DNA of 46,107 nt from Gnetum montanum (Eukaryota; Streptophyta; Gnetopsida; Gnetales; Gnetaceae): NCBI GenBank assembly GCA_015680685.1, contig MNCI01024321.1:289844-335950 (forward strand). Direction: 5' to 3'. The notes beneath the pieces were generated by a model. The model was not told the DNA's origin. It ran no database searches and worked only from the letters and a program-made list of their open reading frames with translations. This document shows, one piece after another, positions 11,773 through 21,062 of the stretch. Every line of letters starts with the position of its first letter. Position 1 is the first letter of the stretch. The position numbers and the translations under genes were made by a program.

Positions 11773-13750
11773 TTATTTGTTACAACTAAATGATTCAAGA
11801 AGATCTATAACTATCTTCAATAGGGATTCTCTTTTTTCAGTACTAGCATTTGCTTTGCTAAGCACTTCTTTACATCTAGCCAGTCCATAACATAACTGTT
11901 TAATATATTCAATCGCACATCTTATTGTAGTTGCTGATTCCTTTTTTCTTTGACGTTGAGTCTTCAACATATCCATTTGTATTGATCGATCATCAATGTC
12001 CCTTTGCCATTCCTTCTCCTTTCTCTGTAAAAAAAAATTTAAATTATGAGTTGTGAACAAATCAACAAACAAAAAGGAGAAAAGTGAGAAAACTGAAAAA
12101 AATATATATATTACCTAAAATCAATCATTGTCAATTTGAAGAAAAGGTGCACGAGTATCCAGATGGCANTGTAGAGGCAATGTACTAGGCAAAGTTCTGG
12201 TGGTCCAATAGTTATGAGACAACCAACCCAACAATAGGCTCAACAACAATCCCAACTAACTCAACACAATTCAATACGTNATAGATGATAGACATCGTCA
12301 TAAACAAAATAAGGTTTTTTGTCAGAGATTCGATGATTAATACGCCAAAGGAGCACAAGTTTTTCTTTAGCAAATGCATCTATCTTTCCCATAGAATAAG
12401 AAAAACTAGAGATAGAGAAAGAAAAAAGCACTAGAATAAATTCAGAAACTGTTGTTGGTGTTGCCTATGAAAGGGAACCTCTTCCAGGTGTCAAAGGAAA
12501 AGCAAGTATGAGTGGTAATCTAAGTGGTGGTGGATATGAGTCTTTGTAGAAGTAGCAGCTACATCAGCTCTATTTATCTCCTAGATAAAATCTTGTTGCT
12601 CCATAGACCTCTTCAACAAACAAAATTTTCTTTTAATTAACATCATATAAGAAAAAGAAGAAAGTATTCAAACCTTTAAATAATTAAAACCTACCTCTAG
12701 TTGCTTTCCCTTATCACATATTGAACNGACTTGTTCTTACAATTGAACCATGCCAAAGGTCAAGGTACTTTAAATTTCTTTAACCTGTGCAACTTCAGCA
12801 CTCTATGTTGGTTCATTTTGTAGCCTAGATTACACTATCAAATACATAAATAAAAGAATAATCAACAAACAAGGAAATAATGAAAACATAAAAATACCTT
12901 ATTGATTTCCTCCTAACTCCAAGCTTGCTATAAAGCCAGTTGACCTTTCTTGACACCCATAATCTTGCTCCTTATATCCCTCTCATCTTCAAGAAATTCA
13001 AGGCACAACCAAGGATTGTAATGAGTAAAACATTTTTTGGGATGATCATAACTTAGGATCATACACATGATCAAAGGTATACAACATAGCGTATAGGATT
13101 TTGAAGGATTTTTTTGGGCAACAGTAATTTCAGTCATAGCAGTATACCAAGCAGATAAACAAGACATCGACCAATCATAAACCCTACCAGTTATGGCACC
13201 ATGAAGTGTAAAAAGAGAATAAGAACAAACATTGGATTGTTGTCTATACCATAGAAATTTACTACTGATGAATAAACATAAGTCCAAGTGAGCATCATTA
13301 ATGAAATCTTTATAAATAAATTGGTTTTTGTGAATGGTGGAATTAGTAAAATAATTGGATAATTTCATCTTACAACAAGATTTAAATTGCTAAGAATAAG
13401 TTGAAGGAATTAAAGGATCCTCTCCTTGCTGAAAGCCTAAGACTACTTTAATATCAAGAGGAAGGATCGTCACCACTTCAAAAACTAATTGAAAAATAGG
13501 ACTTTTCGTATCATCATACTGCTCAAACCACTCCAAAAAAATACCTTTGCATTGGGAAAGTTTAAAAATTGGAAAAACCAATAAATTAGCCAACCTAGAA
13601 GTGGTAATAAACTAAAAACTATCCCTCCCAAGCAAGCTACGAACCCGATTAGAAGTAGTAAGGACATTATTTTGGTGTAAAAAAGTATTAGGCAATAAAG
13701 AGCTGCTACCTAAAGGAACCTAAGATGAAACTTAACGCTTAAGAACCATG
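11773..13750 (-). pseudogene. Antisense, intron-containing dead gene of unknown family
   Basis: On the - strand a single frame runs from ATG at 13750 to about 12899 (roughly 280 codons, broken only by stops that could each come from Gln or Trp codons). It ends at a donor-like AATAAG|GTATTT (12898/12897). Further exon-like parts follow: about 12830-12705 (Gln/Glu-rich, ending CTAGAG|GTAGG), about 12600-12115, and 12025-11773. Between the last two is a convincing 89-bp intron (12114-12026) starting GTAATATA and ending in a T-rich tract plus ACAG. The last exon (KEKEWQRDIDDRS..., ending SCNK then stop) is charged, helical-looking and possibly coiled-coil. I recognise no domain. It lies wholly between the primer site and gag of the chromovirus, in opposite orientation, so it may be a captured host gene, an element-specific antisense ORF, or a nested insertion. 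Confidence 0.6.
12026..12114 (-). other. Predicted intron in the antisense gene
   Basis: On the - strand it begins AG|GTAATATATAT and ends with a run of T followed by ACAG|AG. It is AT-rich and 89 bp long, with exon-like reading frames on both sides that are in phase. The codon at the upstream boundary reads TAG, which could derive from CAG. Confidence 0.6.
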
Positions 13751-14608
13751 AATTCTTTATAATAAAAAATCTTCAAGCTTCTTTATTGATAGTTTACTAA
13801 TATTAAGTTGTGATAAGTAAATCATCCTCCTTATATTTATAATATAACCATAGAAATCTTAGTAAAAGCAAAGAGAAAGCATAACTTAAGATAACAAAAG
13901 ATTTAATAAAAGTTAGCGTGTACTTTTTTTAAAAGAAAAAGGCAACGTTTAGTTTTTGTTTTAAAAGCTAATGTTTAATTTTTTGGATTTTATAATTTTT
14001 AGGTTCACTAAAGTGGAGTTATCTACCTTCCAACTTTAAGTACTCTACAAGACGATTCCAGTAGTACCAATTTCATCAAATCTGACTTACAATTTAAAAT
14101 ATACGATCATTCTCTATTTACATGTAGTTTAAAATTAGAAATTATATATATATATATATTATTTTTATTAAAAAAAATTTAATAATAAAAAAATTTTAAA
14201 TAAGGGATCTCAAGTTCAAACTTGAGCTCTGATTGTTAAATTAATATATATATATATTAAAATAGGGGGAGGGCTAAGGCTTGTAGTGAGGCCTACAACC
14301 AACCATGGTAAGGCTACGGTCAGGCCGTAGTCAACCAACTGCAAGGTTGTTGCCTGTAAGTTTGGCCCTTCGGGAGCTAGCCCCCAAAAATGGGGTACAA
14401 GAAAAACCTATGCTGCTATTGTTTTCCCCTATTGTCACCACATCGCTGCTCACACCATTGCTACCCATGGCCTACTATGCTACTCATACCATCGTTGTTT
14501 GTTGTTGTCACCATCTCTTGCATCCCTCCTTCCGCCACACAACCACACATCGCTTGCACCACGTAGCACTACCATCGCTTGCAACTACGCACTACTTGCA
14601 ACCACAAA
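13751..14608. other. AT-rich leader stretch with palindrome
   Basis: No gene is seen. There are (TA)n runs at about 14145-14158 and 14243-14259 and a perfect inverted repeat CTCAAGTT-CA-AACTTGAG at 14209-14226. From 14280 to 14600 the base composition becomes C-rich and leads into the minisatellite. Confidence 0.6.
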
Positions 14609-14609
14609 C

Positions 14610-14809
14610 ATCATCACTGCCTTCTTTCCATTGCCCATCACTACTTCCTGCATCGTTCATTACTACTTTCCAAGCTGCCCATCACTACCTCCCATGCCAC
14701 TTATCACCACCTCCCACGTTGTCCATCATTGCCTCCCGCATTGCCCATTACCTCCTCCTACACTACCCATCACTGCCTCCTATGCTGTCTGTCACCACCT
14801 TCTAGCCAC
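14610..14809 (+). repeat. 22-bp minisatellite, about 8-9 units
   Basis: From 14634 eight consecutive degenerate 22-bp units of the form CCCATCACTACCTCCCATGCCA can be laid out without gaps to 14809; a less regular unit precedes them at 14610. Because 22 is not divisible by 3 and the unit lacks stops in + frames, all three + frames are open through the array. That explains the overlapping Pro/Leu/His-rich ORFs at 14305-14902, which are not genes. Confidence 0.9.
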
Positions 14810-15430
14810 TACATAGACCCTGGAATGGGTCATCCATCAATTGATGGAAACATCAAATTTTTTTTAACAATTGATGGGAATTTTGAAATTTCCATTAATT
14901 GACGAAAATTTATCAAAAAAAAGATTTGTGCCCATCAATGTTAATTTAAATAGAATATGTGCTTAATTATTTCCAAATAATTCAAATCGGCATTATGGTA
15001 GTAATAGAAATAGAAATTTTGTCATTAAGCGCGCACAACCTAGAGTAGAACTGGGATGGATGACCTTTCATGAAGTCTTGAAAAATGTAGAAATTGAGAA
15101 AATTTAAAACGAGTATAACTTTTGAATCTGGAGTCCGTTTTCAACCAAAAAACATTGATTCCAATAGATTTGAACCTTCCAAACTTAATGAAATGGTTAG
15201 ATTTAGCTTTTGGGTTATAGAAAATTAGCTTTTAATTCATTAATTTAGGTCCCAAAAATAATTAAGATTTGATACTCGATGGGAAATCCATAATAGTTTC
15301 AACTTCTTCCACAACTAACTAAATGATTTCAAATCCTATAACAAGGGCTATAGAGGCTAAGGATTCTCAACATACCTAATTTCTTCAACTTACTGATGTC
15401 CAGAACCCAAAGAATAAATTGGAGAGAAAT
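14810..15430. other. Chromovirus leader before gag, non-coding
   Basis: No coding features are seen. A short word pair ATTGATGG(A/G)AA recurs at about 14839 and 14871. The stretch ends shortly before the gag remnant. Confidence 0.5.
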
Positions 15431-16530
15431 GAATGCTTGAGTCAATGATCGAATGAATGCCCTTGAAAATCAAATTAATGAGATTAGGGATGTTCAAGAA
15501 GAACCTCGACACTTAAACCAAGGGTTCAGGATAGAGATGCAAAATATGTTTGAAGAAATTAAGAAATTGGTCCAAAATTTAGAGGATAAATGGTCAGAAG
15601 TACAAGGAAAGATGGATTTCTTTGCAAACTCCATCATGCAATTAATCAACCATCTTATTCAACCTTCCAATACTACCCACAGTTTACCTAGAGAACGACA
15701 TCAAGATCAACCTCCAATGAGGAATTCACAACAAATACAGCCTCCACTTATTAGTGGATAGGATACTGAAATCCATCTTGTAGACCATAGAACTGAAACC
15801 GAAGGTGAACGATATGGGAATTGGCTTAATCAATCTAGAGAATCATTGACACAAATTCATTCTAAGAAAGTAAAATTAGATCATTATGATGGAGCTCCTA
15901 GATCCAATGCTAAGGCAAAATATTGACTTGATATAATGAAAAATGTTGAATTTGTCAAGCCATGAATGTCTAGAAGTTATCTCCTTGTATTTAAGAGGAC
16001 TTGCAACAACATGGTGGAATGAACTGAGATCTCAAGGTTTGATTACAAATTGGCTTAATTTTTGTAGAGATTTTAAATAGAAATTTGTTCCCAATTCTTT
16101 TCTCAAAAAGCATAAAATGAGATTTGATTCCTTAAGGTTGGTAAAATGATCTGTAGATTATTACTACAAGGAATTTTGTGATCTTTTTTGGTATGTAAGT
16201 CACCGGGATGAGGGAGAATAAGCTTAAAAATTCATTAGAGGACTACATGCTCAATTACGTCCCCAAAAATGAGCCCATAATCCTCTAAATGTTGATGAAG
16301 CATATAGAATTGCTAAGGATTATGAGGAATCGAAACATATACAAGTGACCCTTTGACAAGAAACTCTTTGAGAAACCATTTTTCCACAAGCAATGGTAGA
16401 GGAAACACCAACAAAAAAAGCTCGATTAGGATCTAGATGTTTCTTTTGTGGTGAAGATCATTTTAAATGAGATTGCTCAAAATTTTGATCAAAAATAGAA
16501 AGGACCAACCAAATTAGAAATCAGAAACCA
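15431..16530 (+). pseudogene. Degenerate chromovirus gag
   Basis: The N-terminal part (15453-15761) encodes a charged helical region with LENQINEIRD and further heptad-like spacing, as in plant chromovirus Gag. The capsid region (about 15961-16330, frame 1) has YLRGLATTWWNEL and later ...FIRGL, typical of the Ty3/gypsy capsid. A zinc knuckle lies at 16438-16476 (CFFCGED-HFK-x-DC): its first spacer after CX2C is one residue shorter than usual and a TGA replaces one codon. A frameshift between 15761 and about 15940 separates the first part from the rest, and several TAG/TGA stops occur. The product would coat the element RNA; this copy cannot make it. Confidence 0.85.
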
Positions 16531-16539
16531 AATCCAAAC

Positions 16540-16916
16540 ATGAATAAAGGAAAAATTCCAACCACTACCACAATCATCAAGAAGATATCTACATCAACTA
16601 AATTAGGTTTGTCAAAATTTCAATTTTCTTTACTGATTTTTGAAGGTTCAATTGAAGGCAAACAAATTAAATTTTTGATTGATAATGATGCTAGTGATAA
16701 CTTTATTTCTCCAAAGTTAACTAATTTCTTGAAATTAATTCTACTGTTCAAGAAAATTATTAAGATAGAACTAGTAGATGGAACAGTTGTGAGCAAACAT
16801 ACTAGGTATGGAGAAATTAACTTTACTTTGCAAAACATGCCTTTTATTGATGAATTTTTTGAATTTGAACTAGGTGATATTGATGCAATTTTAGGAATGT
16901 CTTTCCTACAATAATT
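16540..16916 (+). pseudogene. Chromovirus protease (retropepsin) remnant
   Basis: The open stretch of 124 codons contains the aspartic-protease signature at 16678-16695 as LIDNDAS, where the family has D-(S/T)-G-A: the catalytic Asp is kept but the essential Gly reads Asp (GAT for GGT). It ends ...AILGMSFLQ and TAA, where the family continues into pol. It is in the same frame as the gag knuckle and RT, as expected for one polyprotein. It would process Gag-Pol. Confidence 0.85.
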
Positions 16917-17091
16917 TGATGTTACTACCCACCTTGGAACTCATATTTTAAAAATCCCAACCACTGACAGTGTTAGGGTTCTAAGGGGGGTAGGAATAAC
17001 AAATAAAATTCATACGATAACTATTAAGCAAGCTAAAAGATTAGTAAAAAAAGGTGTTATAATGCTGGTTGTTAAAGTAACCTAACCTTAG

Positions 17092-18096
17092 AAATTTTCA
17101 AGTGTTGAGATCCTAAATGAACTTAAGAAATATAAAGATTCAGTATTTGGTGAAATTAGAGAACTACCTCCAAAAAGAATTGTTGAACGTGCCATTGATA
17201 TTTTTCTTAGTACACAACCTATCTCAAAAGCTTCTTATAGATTTTCTAATTTAGAATCAAGAGAATTAAAAGTACAATTAGATCAATTATTAGAAGGGAA
17301 AATTAGACCTAGTGTATCACCTTGGGATGCACCAGTTTTATTCATTAAAAAGAAAGATGGTACACTAAGATTATGTATTGATCATAGAGCATTGAATAAA
17401 GTGACGATTAAAAATACTTATTCTTTATCTAGAATTGATGATTTATTTGATCAACTTATGGATGCATGTTATTTCTCAAAGATTGATTTAAAATCATGTT
17501 ATCACCAAATAAGGATTAAGGAGAAAGATATTGAAAAATCTTCTTTTAGAACCAGATATGGATTATACAAATTTGTTGTGTTGTTGTTTGTATTAACTAA
17601 TGTACCTTCAACATTTATGGCATTAACAAATAATATTTTTTGTGAATATCTTGATCAATTTGTTATAATATTTATGGATGATATAGTTGTTTATTCTAAA
17701 TCAAGCGAAGCACATATCAAACATTTGAAAACTACAATGGAAATTCTTAAAGAACATCAATTAAAAGCTAAATTGAGTAAATGTAAACTCTTTAAGGAAG
17801 AAGTTTCATACTTAGGACATATAGTTTCTAAGAAAGGATTGCAAGTAGATCTAATAAAAATTAGTGCTATCCGGGATTTGCCTGAATTAAAAGATGTTAC
17901 AGTAGTTCGTAGTTTCTTAGGGTTAGCCAGTTTTTATCAATGTTTCATTAAAGATTATTCTACCTTGGTAGCCCCATTAACTGACCTTTTGCAGGAGAAA
18001 CGTGTGTTCAAATTTGATGAAAAATGTAGGGAATATTTTCTTAGATTAAAGATGATACTTACAACAACATCTATTTTGAGAATTCTGGATAAAGAT
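17092..18096 (+). pseudogene. Chromovirus reverse transcriptase (cut by gap)
   Basis: About 335 codons are open, from just after TAG at 17089 to the N run. Visible motifs are PWDAPVLFIKKKDGTLRLC, then IDHRALN, KIDLKSCYHQIRI, and the catalytic FMDD at 17671-17682 (F in place of Y is normal in gypsy elements), then the thumb region with YLGHIVS and FLGLASFYQCFI. This is the best preserved part of the element. The usual Arg of CxDYR reads His (IDHRALN region), and the upstream link to protease has TAA and TAG. RNase H would follow but falls in the gap. Confidence 0.92.
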
Positions 18097-18368
18097 NNNN
18101 NNNNNNNNNNNNNNNNNNNNNNNNNNNNNNNNNNNNNNNNNNNNNNNNNNNNNNNNNNNNNNNNNNNNNNNNNNNNNNNNNNNNNNNNNNNNNNNNNNNN
18201 NNNNNNNNNNNNNNNNNNNNNNNNNNNNNNNNNNNNNNNNNNNNNNNNNNNNNNNNNNNNNNNNNNNNNNNNNNNNNNNNNNNNNNNNNNNNNNNNNNNN
18301 NNNNNNNNNNNNNNNNNNNNNNNNNNNNNNNNNNNNNNNNNNNNNNNNNNNNNNNNNNNNNNNNNNNN
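18097..18368. other. Assembly gap of 272 N inside pol
   Basis: Unsequenced. It sits where RNase H and the start of the integrase zinc domain should be. These need more than 272 bp in an intact element, so either the gap size is nominal or the element has a deletion here. Confidence 0.99.
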
Positions 18369-19583
18369 GGACACCTAGGTTATATTAAGACCTATATGAT
18401 AATTTCAAAATCTATTTTTAGCCTAGAATGAAGAATGATGTGTTCGCATACATTAAAAATTACCCAACATGTCAAATAATAAAAGTTGAATAGAGGAAGC
18501 CTAGTGGATTATTACAACCTCTAGAAGTTCCAACCTAGAAATGGGAAGATATCACTATGGATTTCATTATGGGACTGCCAATAACCAAAAAGGGAATGAC
18601 TCGATTTTCATAGTAGTTAATTTTCTATCAAAGATGACACATTTTATAGCTTTGAAATCTACAAGCACAGCAGAAGAAGTACCTCAACAATTCATACAAG
18701 AAATATTTTGATTACATGGTTATGCAAAATCTATCACTTCGAATAGAGATCCCAAGTTCATATGTGAATTTTGAAAAAATTTCTTTAAAGAGATTGGAAC
18801 ACAATTAAAATTTAGCATGGCTTATTACCTTGAGACTAATGGACAAACTGAACATGTGAATAGAATATTAGAAGATATCCTATGAAGCTACATTGGGAGT
18901 AAACCAAAAACGTGGGAGAATTATTTACATCTAGCAAAATTTTCTTATAATAACAATTATCAAGGTTCCATACATCGAACACTATTTGAAGTAGTATATG
19001 GATGTAATTTTCATACAGCATTAACCTAGGTAGATCCAAACTTAAGAGCAGAATGGAAGGAAGAAGAAATGAAAATAATGGAAAACATTGTCACAAGGGT
19101 TAAACAAAATTTGCAAGCTTCCCAAGATAAATATAAAGGATATGCATATCAACATTGACTTGAAAACAAATTCCAAGTAGAATATCAAGTATTATTAAGA
19201 GTAAAACCTACTAGAAGTTCTCTTAAATTGGGAAAACATACTAAATTGGCACCTAGATTTTGTGGATCTTGCGAAATCTTTAAAAGAATTGGCAAAGTAG
19301 CATATTAGTTGAATCTTCCAAAAAACTTGAAAAATCATCTAGTTTTTCATGTGAGGTTGCTAAAGAAATTTCATGAAAATTGTGTACCATATGTATTGGA
19401 TTGGAATACTTTGCCATTATGATCTAATGCGAGCTTTTGAATTAAACCCATTACTATTAAGAACCAATGAACCAAGAAATTATGAAATAAAATTATTAGC
19501 GAAGTACTTGTTCAATGGTAAAATTGTGATCAAGAGACTTGGGAAAACAGGGAGTTTATTTAAATACTTACCCCCAACATTTT
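18369..19583 (+). pseudogene. Chromovirus integrase with chromodomain-like C-terminus
   Basis: After the gap the reading GHLGYIKT belongs to the integrase zinc region; one zinc Cys nearby reads Tyr. Catalytic residues: first Asp present at 18559 (TMDFIMGLP), second reads Asn (ITSNRDPKF, AAT at 18742), Glu present at 18850 (NGQTEHVNR). The C-terminal domain has HVRLLKKF. The end (about 19460-19560) has EVLVQW and a later TWENREFI, the pattern of the chromodomain that targets these elements to chromatin. At least ten stops are scattered through it, mostly TAG/TAA. This assigns the element to chromoviruses; the clade is not resolved by eye. Confidence 0.88.
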
Positions 19584-19762
19584 GATCATCATGATATTGA
19601 ATGATAGGTTGAATTTATTATGGATGTAATAAATTATTTTTATAACTTTTGATCTTTTATTTGTATAGATGATAATGAGGAAAATAAGGGAACTGATGCT
19701 AAGGAGCATAACAATGAAGTAGTTAGATATAGAGGAAGTGCTTAAGGACAAGCTAAATGCTT

Positions 19763-19773
19763 AAGGGGGGGTA
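19763..19773 (+). other. Polypurine tract of the chromovirus
   Basis: AAGGGGGGGTA lies directly before the 3' LTR and would prime plus-strand DNA synthesis. Confidence 0.85.
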
Positions 19774-19776
19774 GAT

Positions 19777-20285
19777 TATAACATCCCATCCCTTGTTAAG
19801 GGTGAAAAAAATTGTAAAAAATGTAATTAACCTTCTAATGAAGGGGCACCTCATTATGAGGAGTTATGATTATTCATGTATTCCTTGGGAAAGGTTTGAC
19901 CTATGCCATTTAAGATCATGGTTAGAGGTCATGCTGGGCATAAAGTTGTAGAGCATGGAGAAGCAAGTAATGGGAGCTAGGTGAAGCAGGTCAAAAAGGG
20001 ACTAATCACACCTTTAGTAGGATAGCCTAACCATGGTGGCAGTGCCTAATTACCTCTAAGGCTTAAGTGGCATAGGACAACAACCCAAAAGGGTGTTATA
20101 GTACTCTCTTCCATTAATATAATTTTTTCATTTTCCTTGCTTAATTCTTCAGTACCAATTATTTATTTTCCAATTAATTCATTATTTGAATATTTATAAT
20201 ATTTTTGGTATATTATCCATGAAAATGGTGAATATAATAAATTAAGGGTTCATATTTTTACGACATCCAAGAACGGGATGTCACA
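19777..20285 (+). repeat. 3' LTR of the chromovirus
   Basis: The LTR is 509 bp, from TATAACATCCC (expected TGTAACATCCC) to GGATGTCACA. Its last 184 bp match the 5' LTR remnant. No target duplication can be checked because the start of the 5' LTR is lost; the five bases that follow are GTTAG. Confidence 0.88.
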
Positions 20286-21048
20286 GTTAGGAAGCGAATC
20301 TTGCCTTAAGGTTAATCATTGTCTTCTCAATTACATTTGTGATAGACATTGGTATGGTTAAGTGTAACTAAGGCATCTAATTTTTATCATTTTGTGTTTT
20401 ATAGTTTGGTGCTCAAAATGTAGATAAAAGAAATTTAATTAACTAATCTAAATTAACTAATTAACTAGCATATAACTAATCCTAACATAAGCATCCGATC
20501 CCACTTTCTGTACACATCTTGAACCCACGTATTCACTATTAGGCATACCAAGTAATAACATTATTGGGATTACCAAGTGAATATGTGTTACACTCGAAGT
20601 GGTCGTAATTATGTGTGTAATCTATCTCGGTTAATTGCCTCATTAACGTAATAATTGAAAACATTTAATAACTAATTGAAAACATTTAATAAATAATTGA
20701 AAACATTAAATGCATAAATGAAATAGCTAATCTATCCAAAGTGCTGCAAGGTTTATCAGAAAGCTTATCTTTATTACTTCACACATTGTCATGCTCAGGT
20801 ACAACAATGCTTGAATAAAGATTCGTACACTCAATGACTCCTACTACAGGCACTCAGGGAAAAAAATCTAAATTTCAAATGGAAAAATTGCAAGAGCTTC
20901 ACTACAATCACAATCTCTTATTTCCATACATGTGACTACAGGTGTGTATTTATAATTGAAATCTAATATTGCATTGACGGACCCTTATCGATTCATGGTA
21001 AGATGCACTGACGAGGCCTTGTCAACACAACCAATTGAACATGACTCA
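20286..21048 (-). repeat. Probable - strand LTR, related to the LTR at 42946
   Basis: Read on -, it starts TGAGTCATG just after a G5 tract (21054-21058) and has a TATA-like ATTATAAATAC at 20946-20956. It shares ordered words with the LTR at 42946-43750: GGTAATCCCAAT, then (T/C)CAAGATGTGTA, then CGGATGCT. It ends abruptly at the outer edge of the chromovirus 3' LTR, so it may have been interrupted by that element. No second copy was found in the window. Confidence 0.55.
21006..21030 (-). repeat. Semi-palindromic GAGGCCTC-like motif (copy on -)
   Basis: On - this reads TTGTGTTGACAAGGCCTCGTCAGTG within 4 mismatches of the + strand sequence at 24620-24644. It lies near the start of the probable - strand LTR, upstream of its TATA-like box. 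Confidence 0.7.
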
Positions 21049-21051
21049 TTA

Positions 21052-21060
21052 TACCCCCAT
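21052..21060 (-). other. Polypurine tract of the - strand element
   Basis: ATGGGGGTA on the - strand directly precedes the probable LTR start TGAGTC. A reading frame ending KDEFSFSHGG runs into it, the way plant gypsy coding regions often end at the polypurine tract. Confidence 0.5.
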
Positions 21061-21062
21061 GA

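Larger units (their letters stand above)
11360..20285 (+). mobile_element. Old Ty3/gypsy chromovirus, decayed
   Basis: The element reads, in order: 5' LTR remnant, tRNA-Met-type primer site, very long leader (3.8 kb), gag, protease, RT, assembly gap, integrase with chromodomain-like end, polypurine tract, 3' LTR. The LTR ends (TATAACATCCC at the start, probably from TGTAACATCCC, and GGGATGTCACA at the end) are of the type common in plant chromoviruses. By hand count, the 183 bp shared by the two LTRs differ by about 17 substitutions plus one indel (about 9%), so insertion is old. All coding parts carry stops. The leader contains an antisense dead gene and a minisatellite, which is unusual. 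Confidence 0.9.

Noticed and set aside
14226-14239. Primer-site-like ATCAGAGC on the - strand next to the palindrome, possible start of an antisense element
   Set aside because: Only 8 of 12 positions fit the tRNA-Met primer site and no LTR end lies beside it.
14305-14902. Three overlapping + ORFs of 105-166 codons, rich in His, Pro, Leu and Ser
   Set aside because: They run through a 22-bp tandem repeat without stops; all three frames give similar low-complexity readings.
17955-18374. 139-codon - strand ORF
   Set aside because: Antisense to RT and mostly inside the N run.
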